Below, in pieces: positions 1 to 17,814 of a DNA stretch of 55,738 nucleotides (position 1 is the stretch's first letter; every line of letters starts with the position of its first letter). Position numbers and translations under genes: made by a program. Below the pieces are notes generated by a model. That model searched no databases. It worked only from the letters and a program-made list of their open reading frames with translations, and was not told where the DNA came from. This stretch comes from Pelargonium nanum. Its lineage: Eukaryota > Streptophyta > Magnoliopsida > Geraniales > Geraniaceae. The stretch covers positions 1 through 55,738 of the forward strand of contig JAYMTF010000091.1 of the NCBI GenBank assembly GCA_036897485.1, read 5' to 3'.

Positions 1-1
1 T

Positions 2-103
2 CCAGCTCCAAAGCAACCTGCATTCACCCAAGGCCACATTGCTGGAGGCAGTGAGTCCTCCCAACTAGCCAGAGTCTCTATGACTATAATCGAAGGACGA
101 TAG
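2..103 (+). CDS. 3' end of a G-type lectin S-receptor-like kinase (partial)
   Basis: This is the last 33 codons and stop of a receptor kinase whose body lies left of the window. The reading frame opens at base 2 and ends at TAG 101-103. The tail reads PAPKQPAFTQGHIAGG and ends in TIIEGR. This closely parallels the end of gene A downstream ([14 protein letters not shown] ... TTIEPR), the variable C-terminal tail after the kinase domain of S-domain receptor kinases. It shows that the tandem array extends beyond the left edge. Only the tail is visible, so kinase activity cannot be judged. Confidence 0.8.
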   Translation, partial: PAPKQPAFTQGHIAGGSESSQLARVSMTIIEGR

Positions 104-1429
104 CCAAGGAACTGCATTGGTGAACTAATCATCTTGTTCATCACATTATTTTCTTGAAAATGATTAATTGAGTTGTTGAATGATAAGGCCTTACTGCTTA
201 GCATGTATCTGAAGTTCTCTTAGACCTCAAAAATGGACAGGTCATGTTGTTTGAATATCTGTCATGAAAATTCATTAGTAACCATTAAGGGTGGAACCAA
301 ACCTGGAAATGCTTTTGGTTTTGTGGAGTTGAGTTTCAGTTTTTAAACACAAATGTGCTGAATTGTTCAAACTTGTCCGACCCGACCCTAAAATTGTTCA
401 TGTCGAGCAAAAATTGAGTTGTGTGTCAGATGCTAGCGAATTTGGGTCCAAATTGTCTGTTCGACTGTCGTTTTTCCTTTAGCTCAGTACAATAAAAATG
501 TGTAAAATGAGGGAAACATTACTATAAACTAACTCATACAGAAGAAATGTAACAATTATTTTAAATCAGGTGAGATATTAGAGCACTCTTTATAACATTT
601 CACATTCTTTTAAAGGGGCCAATGAAAAAACTAAAGTCAACTGTTCTATCACTGCATCATCCTCTTGAATCTTGATCTGTTCGAAAGCTTAAAACCCCAA
701 ATTACAAAAGGTTTCTTCTTGCGAGACTGAAGATTGAGATTTTTACATGGATTTTCCATTTGTTGCTCTTCGCCCAGCTGCTTACTTTGTTGGTGTTATT
801 GTGAGGTACACAGATCAAAAGATGAATCAAATTAGGGTTTTGAGAAGGAGAAAAGAGAGGTACATTTCCTTTGACTTTGCTTCATTTTGTTTTGAGGTCA
901 AGATCTGGAAGGACATGGTGTCCAGTAAACTAAAGGATTCAAATTCTTGCAAACCATTCTCGAGTCATTATTGATCAAATCTTGGTAAGTCTTAATTATA
1001 TTGCAGTTTGCTAGCAATGATATACATTTGTTGCTCACACATCACATGTCGATAACTTTGTCTTGTTTCAATGATCAACAAAACAATTGACTTTGAGCCC
1101 CATTTTATTTGTCAATTAAGGGTCAAACATTTCGCACCAGTAGCAAACAATACATGCCTATCACACTGTTCCATAAAGAGAAATCTGTGGTCACAAATCA
1201 TATGTTGAATTATTTGCCATGAACTGAATTTTCCCTTACTTTGATAATATAAGAATGTGTTCATACCTAGGATATCAGTCAAGTAGATGCATTCATTGAT
1301 ACTTAAGGGCGACAAGGTCCTTTTAGTCTTAGCGGATATATTAGGCATACATACTCACCACTTTTGTTCTCTTCAAAGAAGGACTAGGATACGGTGAATC
1401 AATCAGATTGTTGAATTGGGTTCAGTTTT
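104..1429. other. intergenic spacer between two receptor kinase genes
   Basis: This 1.3-kb A+T-rich stretch should hold the 3' UTR of the partial upstream gene and the promoter and leader of gene A. The short open frames in it (747-974 plus, 1112-1348 minus) show no recognisable domain. No repeat or RNA gene was recognised. Confidence 0.5.
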
Positions 1430-4400
1430 ATGGCCTTTCATGATTTAAATCCTTCGTTGTTTTCACCAAGAATCATTCTGCTACTTATGGGATTTCTGAG
1501 TAATATATACTTGCCACTTGTTTTTCTCTTGTTGTCTTCTTCATGTTTCCCTATTTCCACTGCCGTAGATACCATTACATCAGCTCAACCTATCAAAGAC
1601 ACTGATGTTATCATCTCCAGTGGCAGTATCTTCAAGCTGGGATTCTTCAGCCCCGAAAATTCTACTCTTCGCTATCTTGGGATCTGGTTTAACAACTTAC
1701 CAGTAGTAGATGTCATCTGGGTAGCTAACAGGGATAGGCCACTCAATGATTCTTCTGGGATTTTGGCAATATCTGACAGCGGTAACCTCCTGGTTCTAAG
1801 TGGTAAGAATGAGATTCTCTGGTCATCAAATGTTTCGGAATCGAGGGCTAATTCAAGTGCTCAGCTCTTAGATTCTGGAAATCTCGTCTTGCGAGATAAC
1901 ACTACCGGAATGATCACATGGGAGAGTTTTAAAGAACCTTATGATTCGTTTGTGCCAAAGATGACAATCAGTACCAGTGCCAAAGAAGAACAACGGCTGA
2001 CATCGTGGAAAAGCCCTTCTGATCCAACAACAGGCCCCTTTTCTATTGGTATTTACAATCCAGGTTCTCCAGAGCTTTTCATTTGGAATGACAGTCGGCC
2101 ATATTGGCGGAGCGGTCCATGGAACGGTAGGAAATTCGTTGGAATACCGATCATGGATAATTTGTATCTTGATGGGTATCATCTTGCAGATAATAAAGAA
2201 GGAGCTATCTCTCTAACTTTCACTTATGCTAACGAATCTGTCCGGCTTTACTATCTCTTGACTTCACAAGGAGAATTGGTTGAGAAATATTGGGAAAATG
2301 GGATGAAAGATTTTATGTATTCATGGGACAGCCATCAAACTGAGTGTGATGTTTATGGAATGTGTGGGGCATTTGGAAGCTGTGATGCCTCAAATTCACC
2401 AATCTGTAGCTGTTTGAGAGGGTATCGGCCAAATAATGCTGCAGAATGGAATAAAGGAAACTGGAGTAGTGGCTGCATTAGGAGCACACCACTCAAGTGT
2501 GAAAGGAGAGAGAGTGGTGGTGGTGTAGACAGCGAGGAGGACGGGTTTTTGCAGCTAACAACGATGAAGGTGCCAGACTTTTCGGAGCGTTTAGCTGATC
2601 TTGATGATCAAAATCAATGCAGAAGCCACTGTTTAAGTAATTGCTCATGTGCTGCTTATGCCTATGATACTGATATTGGTTGTTTGGCATGGAGTGGAAA
2701 CTTAATAGACATACAGAAATTCTCTTACCGCGGATTAGATCTTTACATTCATGTGGCACATTCGGAACTTGGTAAATATTCTTTTTTCTTCTAAGATTAG
2801 CTCTAGCTCTACCTCTTCCTCTGCTATTGTTATTTAGCCATGGTTAGCTCTAGCTTATTGTAACTGAACTGCAAGGAGATTCTTGATTTTCAAGTCCTTT
2901 TTTGTGTCTGTTCCAGTCATTTTTAGCAAACACCTTGTTAACTCTTGGGTCAAGTATGTTGCAATATTCATGAGGTTAGGCTAAATTCAAAATTTCAACC
3001 AGTCTTCTTCTTTGACTATGATATATTTGATTCTATGTATTGGACTGAATGTTTGAGATGTATAAAAATTTCCAACTTGAAGATTGAATATTTGAATCAT
3101 TTTTTGAATTGACAGATGTAGAGAAGAAGGGTAAGAACATAGCAGTTACTGTTACCATTTCAGTGATAATAGTTACAATTACTACAATCATTTGTGCATT
3201 CCTGGCTTGGAAATGGATGGTTAAAAGAAAAGGTAACATGTCCATAAGTTATGTGTAGAGGAGTAATAGATACTTCTTTTAGCCTCCAAGAGATTTAATT
3301 TATGCAATACAGGGGTAAATTTTTGGAAGATTTCAAAGGAAACTGAGCTTGGGGAGAGCTTGAATAAAGTTAATATTCAGGAGTTACCGATATTCAAATT
3401 TGAGAAGCTGCAAACTGCAACAAACAATTTTCACTTGGCCAATAAGCTTGGGGAAGGTGGCTTTGGTCCAGTATATAAGGTAAGGCACTAAGGTGGGTTG
3501 CGTTTAGAATTTAGTTTCAATATGAAATGTTGAGAGCTTAATAAATATTATCTGGATCTTATGTATCTGTGTAGGGAAAGTGGGAAGATGGACAGGAAAT
3601 CGCAGTGAAAAGACTTGTGAAGTCTTCTGGACAAGGACTCAAAGAATTTATGACAGAAGTGGAGGTGATCTCTAAACTTCAACACCGAAATCTTGTTAGG
3701 CTACTTGGCTGCTGCGTTGACGGAGATGAAAAGATGTTGATCTATGAGTACATGCCAAACAAAAGCTTGGACGCATTTCTTTTTGGTTAGTTACTTGTTG
3801 CATTCCATTTCTTGAATCGATATACTATGTATTCACTAATTCATGCATACGTCTTTTTAAGTTTAAACTAATTCTCTGTCTTGTGTATCCCATTAGACCC
3901 TGACAGAAGAAAAGAACTAGACTGGAAAAAACGCTTCAACATCATCGAAGGAGTTTGCCGAGGACTCCTTTACCTTCACAGGGATTCTAGGCTAAGGATT
4001 ATTCATAGAGATATAAAAGCTAGTAACATTTTATTGGATGAGTCTCTCAACCCAAAAATTTCAGACTTTGGCACGGCTAGGATTTTCGGAGGCAATGAAG
4101 ATAAAGGCAATACAATCAAGGTTGTAGGGACATTGTAAGTAACGTCAATTCAATTGAACTATACTCTCATATTATTACATATAGTATATCATCATCTTAA
4201 AACGTATGTTTGTTGTGTGATACCGGTGAAATGCAGTGGCTATATGTCCCCTGAATATGCAATGGAAGGCCGGTTCTCAGAGAAATCTGATTTATTCAGC
4301 TTCGGAGTATTAGTACTAGAGATTGTTAGTGGCAGAAAAAACACTAGTTTCTATCGAGACGAGCAATCCTTGAGCCTTTTAGAACATGTAAGCAAGCATA

Positions 4401-4799
4401 CCTTGAGCATGGCTATAGCAATTCGGATCCGAGTGGGTAAAAATTAAAAACTGTACTTGATATCTTACACTTTGCTATTGTTTTCAGGCATGGAAACTGT
4501 GGAATGAAGGCAACATTATGAGCTTAGTGGATCCAACAATATCTGATCAAACTCCAAGCTTTGATGGAGGGGAAATATTGAGATGCATACATGTGGGACT
4601 GTTGTGTGTGCAAGAATTGGCAAAAGATAGGCCAAATGTGTCCATTGTTGTATCAATGCTCAACAGTGAAATTGCAGAGCTTCCAACTCCAAAGCATCCA
4701 CCATTCATTCAAGGGCACATTGCTGCAGCAGGCACTGGTCGGTCATCTCAGCAATATTCTGTAGGTAGTGTCACGGCCACAACTATAGAACCCAGATAG
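1430..4799 (+). CDS. G-type lectin S-receptor-like Ser/Thr kinase (gene A)
   Basis: A plasma-membrane receptor kinase assembled from seven exons: 1430-2771, 3116-3232, 3313-3479, 3575-3785, 3897-4134, 4237-4387 and 4488-4799 (845 aa, all introns GT-AG, frame kept throughout). Exon 1 encodes a hydrophobic signal region, the B-lectin domain (ending near residue 150), the S-locus glycoprotein/EGF-like region ([13 protein letters not shown]) and the PAN domain. Exon 2 encodes the single membrane helix (about residues 456-480). Exons 3-7 encode the kinase: glycine loop [10 protein letters not shown], lysine in IAVKRL, catalytic HRDIKASN (about 649), [17 protein letters not shown]. All catalytic residues are present and it is an RD kinase. 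It departs from the usual SDVYSFGV with SDLFSFGV. Relatives act in immunity or self-incompatibility; the ligand is unknown. The start is the first in-frame ATG before the signal sequence, though a second Met (MGFLSNIY) is possible. An AATAAA lies at 4903. Confidence 0.94.
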
Positions 4800-5411
4800 C
4801 AATCATATTCAATATTTTTATCTTCACCTTATTCAAGGACCAACATTTTTTGGTCATGAAACCATCTTTGTTACAATTTATTTTCTTGTATTTTGCACTA
4901 TCAATAAAAATGGCACGACATAAACAGGTCAATCCAAGATCAACCATTATTCTAAAATCTAAACTGGCTTCAAGACAAGCCGAGCCAGCGGACTTTAACT
5001 TTAGTACCCAATAGCATAATGACATGCACATGCAACTCTTTAAGAAGAAAATAAATAAAAATCCAAGTTGCCAAGTGCAAGTTGTCCACGTACACCTCAC
5101 GTTGCAAATATTCTGACATTCCATTTCCATAATTGGTGTTCACTGTAATGTATTATATCAAATTCCATTATCTGTTTAATATTAAAAACAAAAACTGTAC
5201 CTTTCACATGATAGAATTATTTTCAAAATACTTTATAAGTACCCTTCTTATCATTAAGACACTTATTTATCATCAACCACAACTTGAAGTCTTTAAATTT
5301 GTTGAAGTGGGTGATGTGTCCTACATTTGATAAATATGAACTGAAGATGCTGAATATAATAGTGCAAGTGAAACTTTTTAGTACAAAAGGCTCAAATCAT
5401 TATATTATAGT

Positions 5412-5540
5412 TTGGGCCGGTTGTGGGCTAGGAGGGATTCGAACCCCCGACATCGTGGTTCGTAGCCACGTGCTCTAATCCTCTTAGATATAGGCCCCAC
5501 TCCGTCTCCACTGGATCTGTTCCCGGGAGTGCCCTCATTA
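5412..5540 (-). other. plastid-derived DNA (NUPT) around a trnR-ACG copy
   Basis: On the minus strand this stretch resembles the chloroplast segment carrying trnR-ACG, with plastid-like flank on both sides (leader-like GTGGAGACGGAGTGGGGCC upstream, CACAACCGGCCCAAA downstream). The comparison with the plastid sequence is from memory, so the outer borders are approximate. It lies in the spacer between receptor kinases A and B, and indicates a small plastid-to-nucleus insertion. Confidence 0.7.
5424..5497 (-). tRNA. plastid-type tRNA-Arg(ACG), transferred copy, probably a pseudogene
   Basis: The minus strand contains a 74-nt tRNA with the D-arm core AGAGGATTAGAGCACGTGG, anticodon loop CTACGAA (anticodon ACG) and T-arm GGGGGTTCGAATCCC. 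This matches the well-known chloroplast trnR-ACG almost base for base, not the nuclear tRNA-Arg family. Differences from the plastid gene as I remember it are in the 5' acceptor/D region (CTATATCTAAG), the variable region and the 3' acceptor strand (TAGCCCA). CCA is not encoded. It is probably not functional in the nucleus. The remains of boxes A and B could still attract Pol III. Confidence 0.75.
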
Positions 5541-6895
5541 TTGAAATATAATAAAATTAATATTTTCGATTTTGATAAAATCTTGTATGATTTGAACAAC
5601 TCTCATCCGCAAAAACAAATAAGACCCGAGCTACATTTATTCATGAACCAAAACTTACAAATTAAATCTAAAGAAAACATAACCGAGACGGAGTCGCAAG
5701 TTTTTTATCTTATGAAATTAAGATCCCATAGCTTATTAAAAAAATCCAAACAATGACCAGTGCTATGTTTGTTGTTTAAACAATGGTGGAGTGCTTCGGT
5801 TATTTCTCTCTTTCTGTGACAAAACAACAAATATGTGGTCCTCTGCTTGTTGTTTAAATACAACATCATCCAAAAAATCTACCTACACCATTTCAAAACG
5901 TAAAATTTCAGCATCAAACCCAGATGCCAATTCATCAAATTGAATACTACACAATAAGTAATCATTTTAAGGAAATAATAAAATTGAACCAATGACTTCT
6001 CAACTTGGTTAAGTACATCTGCTCAGCTCCTAAGTTACTCAAAATTAAATATCAATAGTTACAAATAAATACTCACTTCATCTGTCTAATTTGTTTTATA
6101 TTTTTGTCTCAAAATAAGTTTTTTTTATAAAAAAAAAAAAACAGTTATATCATGAATTTGCAATATATTATCATAATATGTTTTTAGTACCCATGAAATT
6201 TGTTAAAACACATGCCAGTAACAATTTAAAAATAATGGCAATAACACTACTTAATTTTGCATAATTATTCCTAAAAATAGAAACAATTAGTTCATTTTAG
6301 GACAGGAATTATGTGATACCGATATATAGTCATCTTCGAAAAGTACATGTACTTCAATTGTCGGCAACGATATAGGATATACAGTGCTCGTGTTTCTTTG
6401 TCTGTTTGTAAAGATTTGAATATTCTTGTTGCAATAAATGTGTTTATCACATAGTACATGATGAAGATCGATCTATAGTTCTTCGGTCAAATGATTTTCC
6501 ATTCTTCACATAGTCAACCCCATCAACTATTTCCTTCCATTTTCTCGACGCAAAAAATTCTTTCTCTGCCTCCTAAAAAAAATGCTCTTCTCAAATTCCA
6601 GTGTCAGCCATGGCAGATACTGAAACCATTGTACCGTATAAAAATACCTACTCCACTGAATCACCTGGCTTCCATTACCAACTAAATTTGACCTGTCCCT
6701 ACTCCCTACCATAATATTCAAATATAGTCAATACCCACATTTTGTCTGCGCCCACTTCAAAACTTCCAAATTCATTGTCACGGCCTCTTCCAAGTCTTGT
6801 AGGTCACAATCGGCGGCGGTTCTTATTTATCGCCGATACAAATCCACGCAACGCAGTTGGTCATTTACAATTTTCTTGGTAGATCCAGATTTGAG
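5541..6895. other. intergenic spacer and gene B promoter
   Basis: A+T-rich spacer of about 1.35 kb with an A tract near 6127-6143. No coding exon, RNA gene or recognisable transposon end was found. The last 200 bases before 6896 turn more GC-rich and should contain the promoter and leader of gene B. Confidence 0.4.
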
Positions 6896-11269
<4,374 letters not shown>

Positions 11270-12745
11270 TTCATTTTTCCCTCCTCTCTATTCTGCATTC
11301 TTGATTCTTGCTCCATGTCCATATACTATTACAAGCTGTAGATGGGTGTTTCTGTATTTTTATTTTATTTTTTTATTTTGTAAATCATACATGGGCTATG
11401 GCAGGTTCAAGAGAAAGCCCAAACTTAGGATGTTGTATTCTTTTAAAATTAATGTAAATAGATTGAGTTTGTGATACAAGTCAGAATGTTGACTTTGAAG
11501 AAACTGACATATGAAGGATTGTTTCAGGCATGTCAGTTCTGGTTCTGGAGCACAGGAAGAGGTTAGACATGTTGGTTGAAGCATTGGTTGACTCATTTTC
11601 CTCCTCAGGATCATGCTGCAGCAGATACACAAACCACATATGTCACCTATATACACCTTCACTCTACAAAGCTTTGTCACATTATGATAATCAGTTTATG
11701 GATGATGTTGGTGCCACTGTTTTGAGATTCAATTCATTCCATTCTTAGACTTATTATGGACATAATGAAGTTCTCAGGTTGAATGTGCTTTCTGTCAAGC
11801 TTAGAAGGTGGATAATAGGATAAATGTGTCTACATCGAACGAACTAAACATGATTTCGGATACCGAATAGGATCTTTGACCATATAAGGTTGTATGGTCT
11901 GATAATATCAGACAAACTTGGCTTGATGTAACACTTGTATCTGTCTAACTCCTTGTTGATTTGTAAAGTTTGAGTGAGCCAAGAACACATCAATCCTATT
12001 CAACTATTTTTGGCAACAAATAATGAAATATGGATTGGCCTATACATTGAAGTTAATGTGTTTGAATGTCTGGTTAAGACCACCTCAGTTACAGTTAAGG
12101 TCTATTCATGGTCACGAGCGTTTCTTTCATTTCTCTTCACACTAAAATGCAACTCCTAAAGAGTAAAGAGTATATGGACTCACACGTCTCTGTAGGTAAT
12201 AATAATGGTTAATGGTACATTTCAGGTTGCAGTAGTTAAGCATTAAATGATGGTGCAACCATATATATTTAGTGCTCATTTTTATTATTAGATGGTTGGT
12301 TCATGGCCATATATTATGACCCAATTATTTTTACCAGCAGCCTCCATTTACTTATTGCTATCCTAAATAATTTGTGCACATTTTCAATTGCATCACAGCT
12401 CCAGAGCCTCTGTTGCTGTATGTATCTTCCTCTTTCAGCTTCACAAGATTTCAAGCATCTCTCTTCCATGTGAGTGAACCTTACTTTCTGGTTATACATT
12501 TGTTTTTCTTTGTCCATTGCTAGAACATCTGTGGTTTACTAACTTACTGACACATATGATTGCTGGATAATTTCAGCATTGCAATGTAAAAACAAATATC
12601 AGATTAGGGCTAAGAAAATTAAAGTTAGACCAATTTGGACTGATCTGCCAAGGCTAGTGTTGAAAAGTTTGATGGTCTCTGATGCATATGACTATATGAG
12701 TGACCTTCAATAGTACATATATCATCATTCTTTTCTTGGAGGAAA
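11270..12745. other. intergenic spacer between genes B and C
   Basis: About 1.5 kb with the 3' UTR of gene B and the promoter and leader of gene C. The short open frames on both strands (such as 11396-11680 minus) have no recognisable domain. No tRNA, transposon end or kinase remnant was recognised. Confidence 0.4.
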
Positions 12746-15700
12746 ATGGGTGCTGGAAGTGTTTGTGTTTTGTATACTTGGATGTTTTTCTTCTTCAGCT
12801 TGCTTTTTCCGAACCATTGTGCTACTATAAATAGCATAACTCGGTCTCAGCCACTCTCACAAGGCCAAAGTCTAACATCCCTGAACCAGATGTATGAACT
12901 AGGCTTCTTTACACCTGCCGGTTCTAGTAACCTATATGTGGGGATATGGTACTATAAAATTTCTCCACAGAAAGTTGTGTGGGTAGCCAACAGGAAGACT
13001 CCACTCACAACAGATTCCTTGGCCACTCTAGGAATTGGGAGCAATGGAAATCTGATGCTCATGGATGGCAACAGAATGCCAATTTGGTCGTCTGATATTC
13101 GTGTTTCTGTTCAATCTACTAGTTTGATTGCAATACTTCTAGACAATGGAAACCTTGTTCTGCAAGATGCATTTTCCGGGGAGAACTTCTGGGAGAGCTT
13201 TGATCATCCTTGTGATACCATCCTATCCGGCATGAAGATAGGCATAAATACTATAACTGGGGAGAAACAAGTTCTAACTTCTTGGAAAAGTGAGAGTGAT
13301 CCATCACTTGGAAACTTTGTTGTTGGGATTACCGCGGAGACGCCTTCTCAAGCTTTCATTTGGAATGGGAAAACTCCTTATTGGAGAGGTGGGCAATGGG
13401 ATAAGTCGAAATTCATTGGAATAGCAGGTATGGCTCAGTCATATCTAAATGGATATGACCTCCAGCAAGATGTTCAACATGGAACTGCTTACTTGTATGT
13501 TCATACCAACACATCCTCTTTGAGACATATGGTCATTTCAGCGGCGGGATCTCTGAAGATATTGGTGTGGAACAAAGGCGAAAAAGAGTGGATCAGCTTA
13601 TGGGAAGCACCAAAGAACAAATGTGATATGTATGGAGTATGTGGCCCTTTTGGAGTTTGTAGAGACTCTTCATCTCCTATTTGTAGGTGTTTGAAAGGGT
13701 TTGTGCCAAAGTCGAAAGAAGAATGGAGCAAAGGGAACTGGACTGGAGGGTGTGTGAGGCATACCACATTGCGCTGTGAGGAAAACCCGACCAAGAAAAG
13801 AGATGTGTTTTGGAAGATGAGTGGGATGAAACTGCCTGATTTTTCTGAATATGCCTATCTTTCAAATCAAGAAAGTTGCCAGAGTTGGTGCCTGAAGAAC
13901 TGTTCCTGCACAGCATATGCATATGTAACTGGCATAGGCTGTATGCTATGGACCAGAGAGCTTGTAGATGTTCAGGAGTTTCCTTTTTCCGGGGAAGACC
14001 TTTTCGTTCGCCTTCCATATTCAGAAATAGGTGACAGTAATTTTGCAATTGATTCAAATTCAATGTAACAGTGTCTCTTTCTCTTTCTCACCTTTTCCTT
14101 TTGTTTTGAAAAACTCCAGGTGCACAGAAGAAATTGGAACTACTCATCATCAGCCTTGTAGCTATTGCTGGTCTAATTATAATCTTGGCTACTTTAGCCT
14201 ATGGCCTGTGCAGATGGAGAGTTGCTAATCAAAGAGGTAAGAGCACAAGAGCACAAGTGCACAAGTGTCAAGCTTCTGTGTACATTTTGTTAAATTTGAC
14301 AGCTAGAAAATGTTAAAGGTCTGATGAAAGTGATTTTGCATATCAGGGAACAGGATAGGAATCCGAAAACAATCCTTTTTTAGTGGTATGACTTACTCTT
14401 CAAGAGACAGTCAACAAGATGATACATGGAGAAGCCATTTGAGTCAGCAAGATCAATCTGAGCTACCAATGATTGATTTTGATAACATATTGCTCGCCAC
14501 AAACGAATTCAGCATTTCTAACAAACTTGGACAGGGAGGATTTGGTCCAGTATACAAGGTTGTTATCTGTTTCTTTCTTTTTTTGATGAACATATGCATT
14601 ATGCACATCTAATATAAAGAGATCAAGTTTTGAGTATACTTGACAATTGCATGAAACTTTGTTCAGGGTAAGCTACAAGATGGGAATTACATAGCAGTAA
14701 AAAGACTATCTAGCAGCTCAGAGCAAGGCATAGAAGAGTTCAAGAACGAAATCATATCGATTTCCAAACTCCAGCATCGGAACCTTGTCAGACTCATTGG
14801 TTGCTGCATTGAAAGAGAAGAAAAATTACTAGTATACGAGTACATGCCCAACAAAAGCTTGGATACATTTCTCTTTGGTTCGTAACACTGAATACTTAAC
14901 TTTTGTGTGTAAATAGTTAGTTTTTTTAGGACACAATGTATTGGGATCACATACTCAAATAGTTATATATTTTTATGGATGTGTTTGACTAGATCCATCA
15001 AAAAGATCCCAGCTAAATTGGGTTAGACGATTTGACATCATTCAGGGTGTAGCACGAGGGCTGCTATATCTCCATCGCGATTCATGTCTGAGAGTAATTC
15101 ACAGGGATTTGAAGGTCAGTAATATTCTTTTGGATGAAAACATGAGCCCCAAAATTTCAGATTTTGGGTTGGCACGGATTTTTCATGGAACACAAGACTT
15201 GGCAAATACTCACAGGGTTGTGGGAACACTGTAAGCATCTATATATCCTTGCTTAATTTAGAACTGTTATAACATTCATACTGAAGTTGCTCTCAAATGC
15301 AGAGGATACATGTCTCCAGAGTATGCTATTGGTGGAATATTCTCAGAGAAATCTGATGTGTTTAGCTTTGGGGTGTTGCTGTTAGAGATAGTTAGTGGGA
15401 AGAAGAACACGGGCTTCCATCATCGCGGAGAACACATCAACCTTCTAGCTTATGTAACATTCATTCACTTGCTCATATGATGTTTTTCTCTAATATTTCT
15501 TAGTTGATTCACTGACAAGTGCATGCAAGATTGTTTCAGGCATGGGAATTATGGGTCAAAAGCTTGGAGCTAGACTTGGTTGATGAATCTTTAGGTGACT
15601 CATTTTGCCCATCACAAGTAAAGAGGTGCATACATGTTGGACTTCTTTGTGTTCAGGACCAACCTGCAGATAGACCAACTATGTCAGCTGTACTGCCCAT

Positions 15701-15824
15701 GTTATGTAGTGAAATAGAGTGTCCAGAGCCAAAACAACCTACTCTTACATTCAAAACAGCATCAGCCTCTTGGGATTGTGATCATCATCTGCAGAGCACT
15801 ACCAGCAGCAATATGCACACCTAA
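12746..15824 (+). CDS. G-type lectin S-receptor-like Ser/Thr kinase (gene C)
   Basis: Receptor kinase of 832 aa from seven exons: 12746-14030, 14120-14236, 14347-14558, 14667-14877, 14993-15230, 15303-15453 and 15540-15824, all GT-AG and in frame. Exon 1: signal peptide ([20 protein letters not shown]), B-lectin ([10 protein letters not shown]), EGF-like [13 protein letters not shown] and PAN. Exon 2: membrane helix ([20 protein letters not shown]). Kinase: [24 protein letters not shown] (about residue 645), SDFGLARIF. The activation segment is slightly divergent. After the exon 5/6 junction it reads [16 protein letters not shown], with Leu where A has Phe and B has Tyr, and IGG instead of MEG. 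The catalytic residues are intact, so activity is expected. The C-terminal tail is shorter than in A and B and ends SSNMHT. Confidence 0.93.
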
Positions 15825-17814
15825 AATGGTGTCACTGTATCAATGGTTCAAGGGAGGTAAGTGATTGTTCCTGCAGAAATCATGTAGTTGCTCCATATAT
15901 AGTGTGTTTTGTTGAAACTTTTATGACATTTCTCAATGGGTTGGGTTGTAGGAAAGTTACTGTTTGCAAGCTTGGAACTTGCAGATGCTGCTGAGATTTC
16001 ATATACAATAGGACACTGGATGAGAAATAGCATACTCCTATGACCTAGTTGGAATTGTTTTTGAAAATAAGACTCACTCTCTAGTATTTGGACAAGAATT
16101 TTGGTTGAGACTGTGAATCAAGAATATCATTCTCATTCTTCATATTTGAAGAATGACTTTTTGGTTCTGAGAAATGTTTTGCAATGAGAATCACATTCTC
16201 ATTTTCATTCGTAAATTTGTAATCCAGACGCTCCTAAATAAGTACAGAAGATATTGTTGTTCTCTCTTGTTGGCTGAAAACTTTATGGTTTTGGATTATA
16301 ATGCCAGTTCTTTTATCCCAAACAGTATTAGTTAATAAAGTAACCAAATGTAACTATAGAAGAGAAGTTAAATGCATGAACAATCTCAAAATTGCTAAAC
16401 TTCTCATTCTAACCCAATTCATGTAATACCATCTCACCAATGCATTGTAAAGCATTCTTATGTGGTCCAAAATGAAACTGAAAGAGAAAAGAAGAAAAAA
16501 CAAAATGAAAGACTAGCTAGTACTAAAAATAAAGACCACCACCCATATTTGATCCTGTGTACCCAGCTACCAACTCAATCCCATCCCGAATTAGGCACAA
16601 ATCTTTCTGTTTTCAAATGATTACCAGTATCATTCTAACCCAAAAAAGAAGATTGTAAACCAATTTTCAAGCAAACACCAAGATAAGGAAGCAAAAGAAC
16701 ACTGTTTTTGCTCTGTAAACCATGTAACAATGACGATGCTGGATGCTAGGTAGTCAATTGTACCATATTTGTTTTGTGTTAATCATGCATGTACAGAGTC
16801 TTTTTTTTTTAATCTAATCACATATACTGATTTTGAGAATCGGAAACTACAGTACACAAGGGACCATTTCACGTTACATTGTGTTTGTGAAATGATATAT
16901 TTGATGAATTCATCTCCTGTTTCTTCTCCAGACTGCACCAGAACTGAATCCACTTTGTAGATTTTGTGCATAGCAGCAACAAACATCAATTGGTAATGGG
17001 TAATTGATTAGCTGAAGAGTACGTACCAAGAAAAAGAAAATTCTCCAGCAGTTGTTGGCCTCTTCTATGGACTCGGTGAGCCATAAAGAAAGTCATGGAA
17101 TTATAGCTAGAAACTTATAAAATTGACTTCTTTTTTTACTATATGTTTGAATTCGAATTCGAGTAGGACAACGTTATATGAGCAGGCAAAACTCTTCTTA
17201 TTAAATAACGCGACATAAAAAATCACAAGTCAAAACGACGAATGATGACATGAGTACATGACATGTGGTGCCCCAATCGCTTTGTGGGTTCATTCGGAGA
17301 GACCAAACACCTCAACAACAATGGACAATCCAAAAATTTAAATGAGTCCGTTGGGGAAGACCTACCCGAGCGGACATTCGGGGAATGTTATGACCCCCGG
17401 CCCAGACAAATCTTAAAACTTTTTCGCCCAAGTTATGTGGATTGCTCTCTGTTGAAGATGTACAAAGGAGCCTCTAGTTGAGGCAAGTTTGAGGAGGAAG
17501 TGTTGAAGTTCCACACTTTTTTTATAGACAAAATTTGAGTTTTGGCATTTTTAAGAGGAGCTTGTTGAGGACGGAGCGCAGCCAAGTTGTTGGGAGCGAC
17601 CCAAAATAGCTTGTATGGACGAGGTGACAGAGAGTCGTAAAGAGACCATGGAGGCTCGAGGGGTAAGGTGAAAAAGGGTCATGAATAGAGACACAAAGAA
17701 GCTCGCGCATGCAAAGTGACATTCGTTTATAGAATAGAAAACCCAAAATGGCTCAAGAGCGCAAGGTGAGGAAGGGTCATGAATCAATTATCTTCCACAA
17801 CTTTGTTTATTGGA
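15825..17814. other. 2-kb spacer with transposon-like debris
   Basis: No gene was recognised. From about 17260 the sequence becomes less A+T-rich. It contains a partly repeated motif, AAGGTGAAAAAGGGTCATGAAT near 17666 and AAGGTGAGGAAGGGTCATGAATC near 17762, with open frames that resemble no known protein. It looks like old transposon sequence but no termini could be defined. Confidence 0.35.

Noticed and set aside
747-974. 75-aa ORF upstream of gene A
   Set aside because: No domain or homology pattern and no splice partner; probably chance or leader sequence.
6857-6895. Longer N-terminus for gene B from 6857
   Set aside because: The first codon there is TTG, not ATG. The ATG at 6896 directly precedes a good signal peptide.
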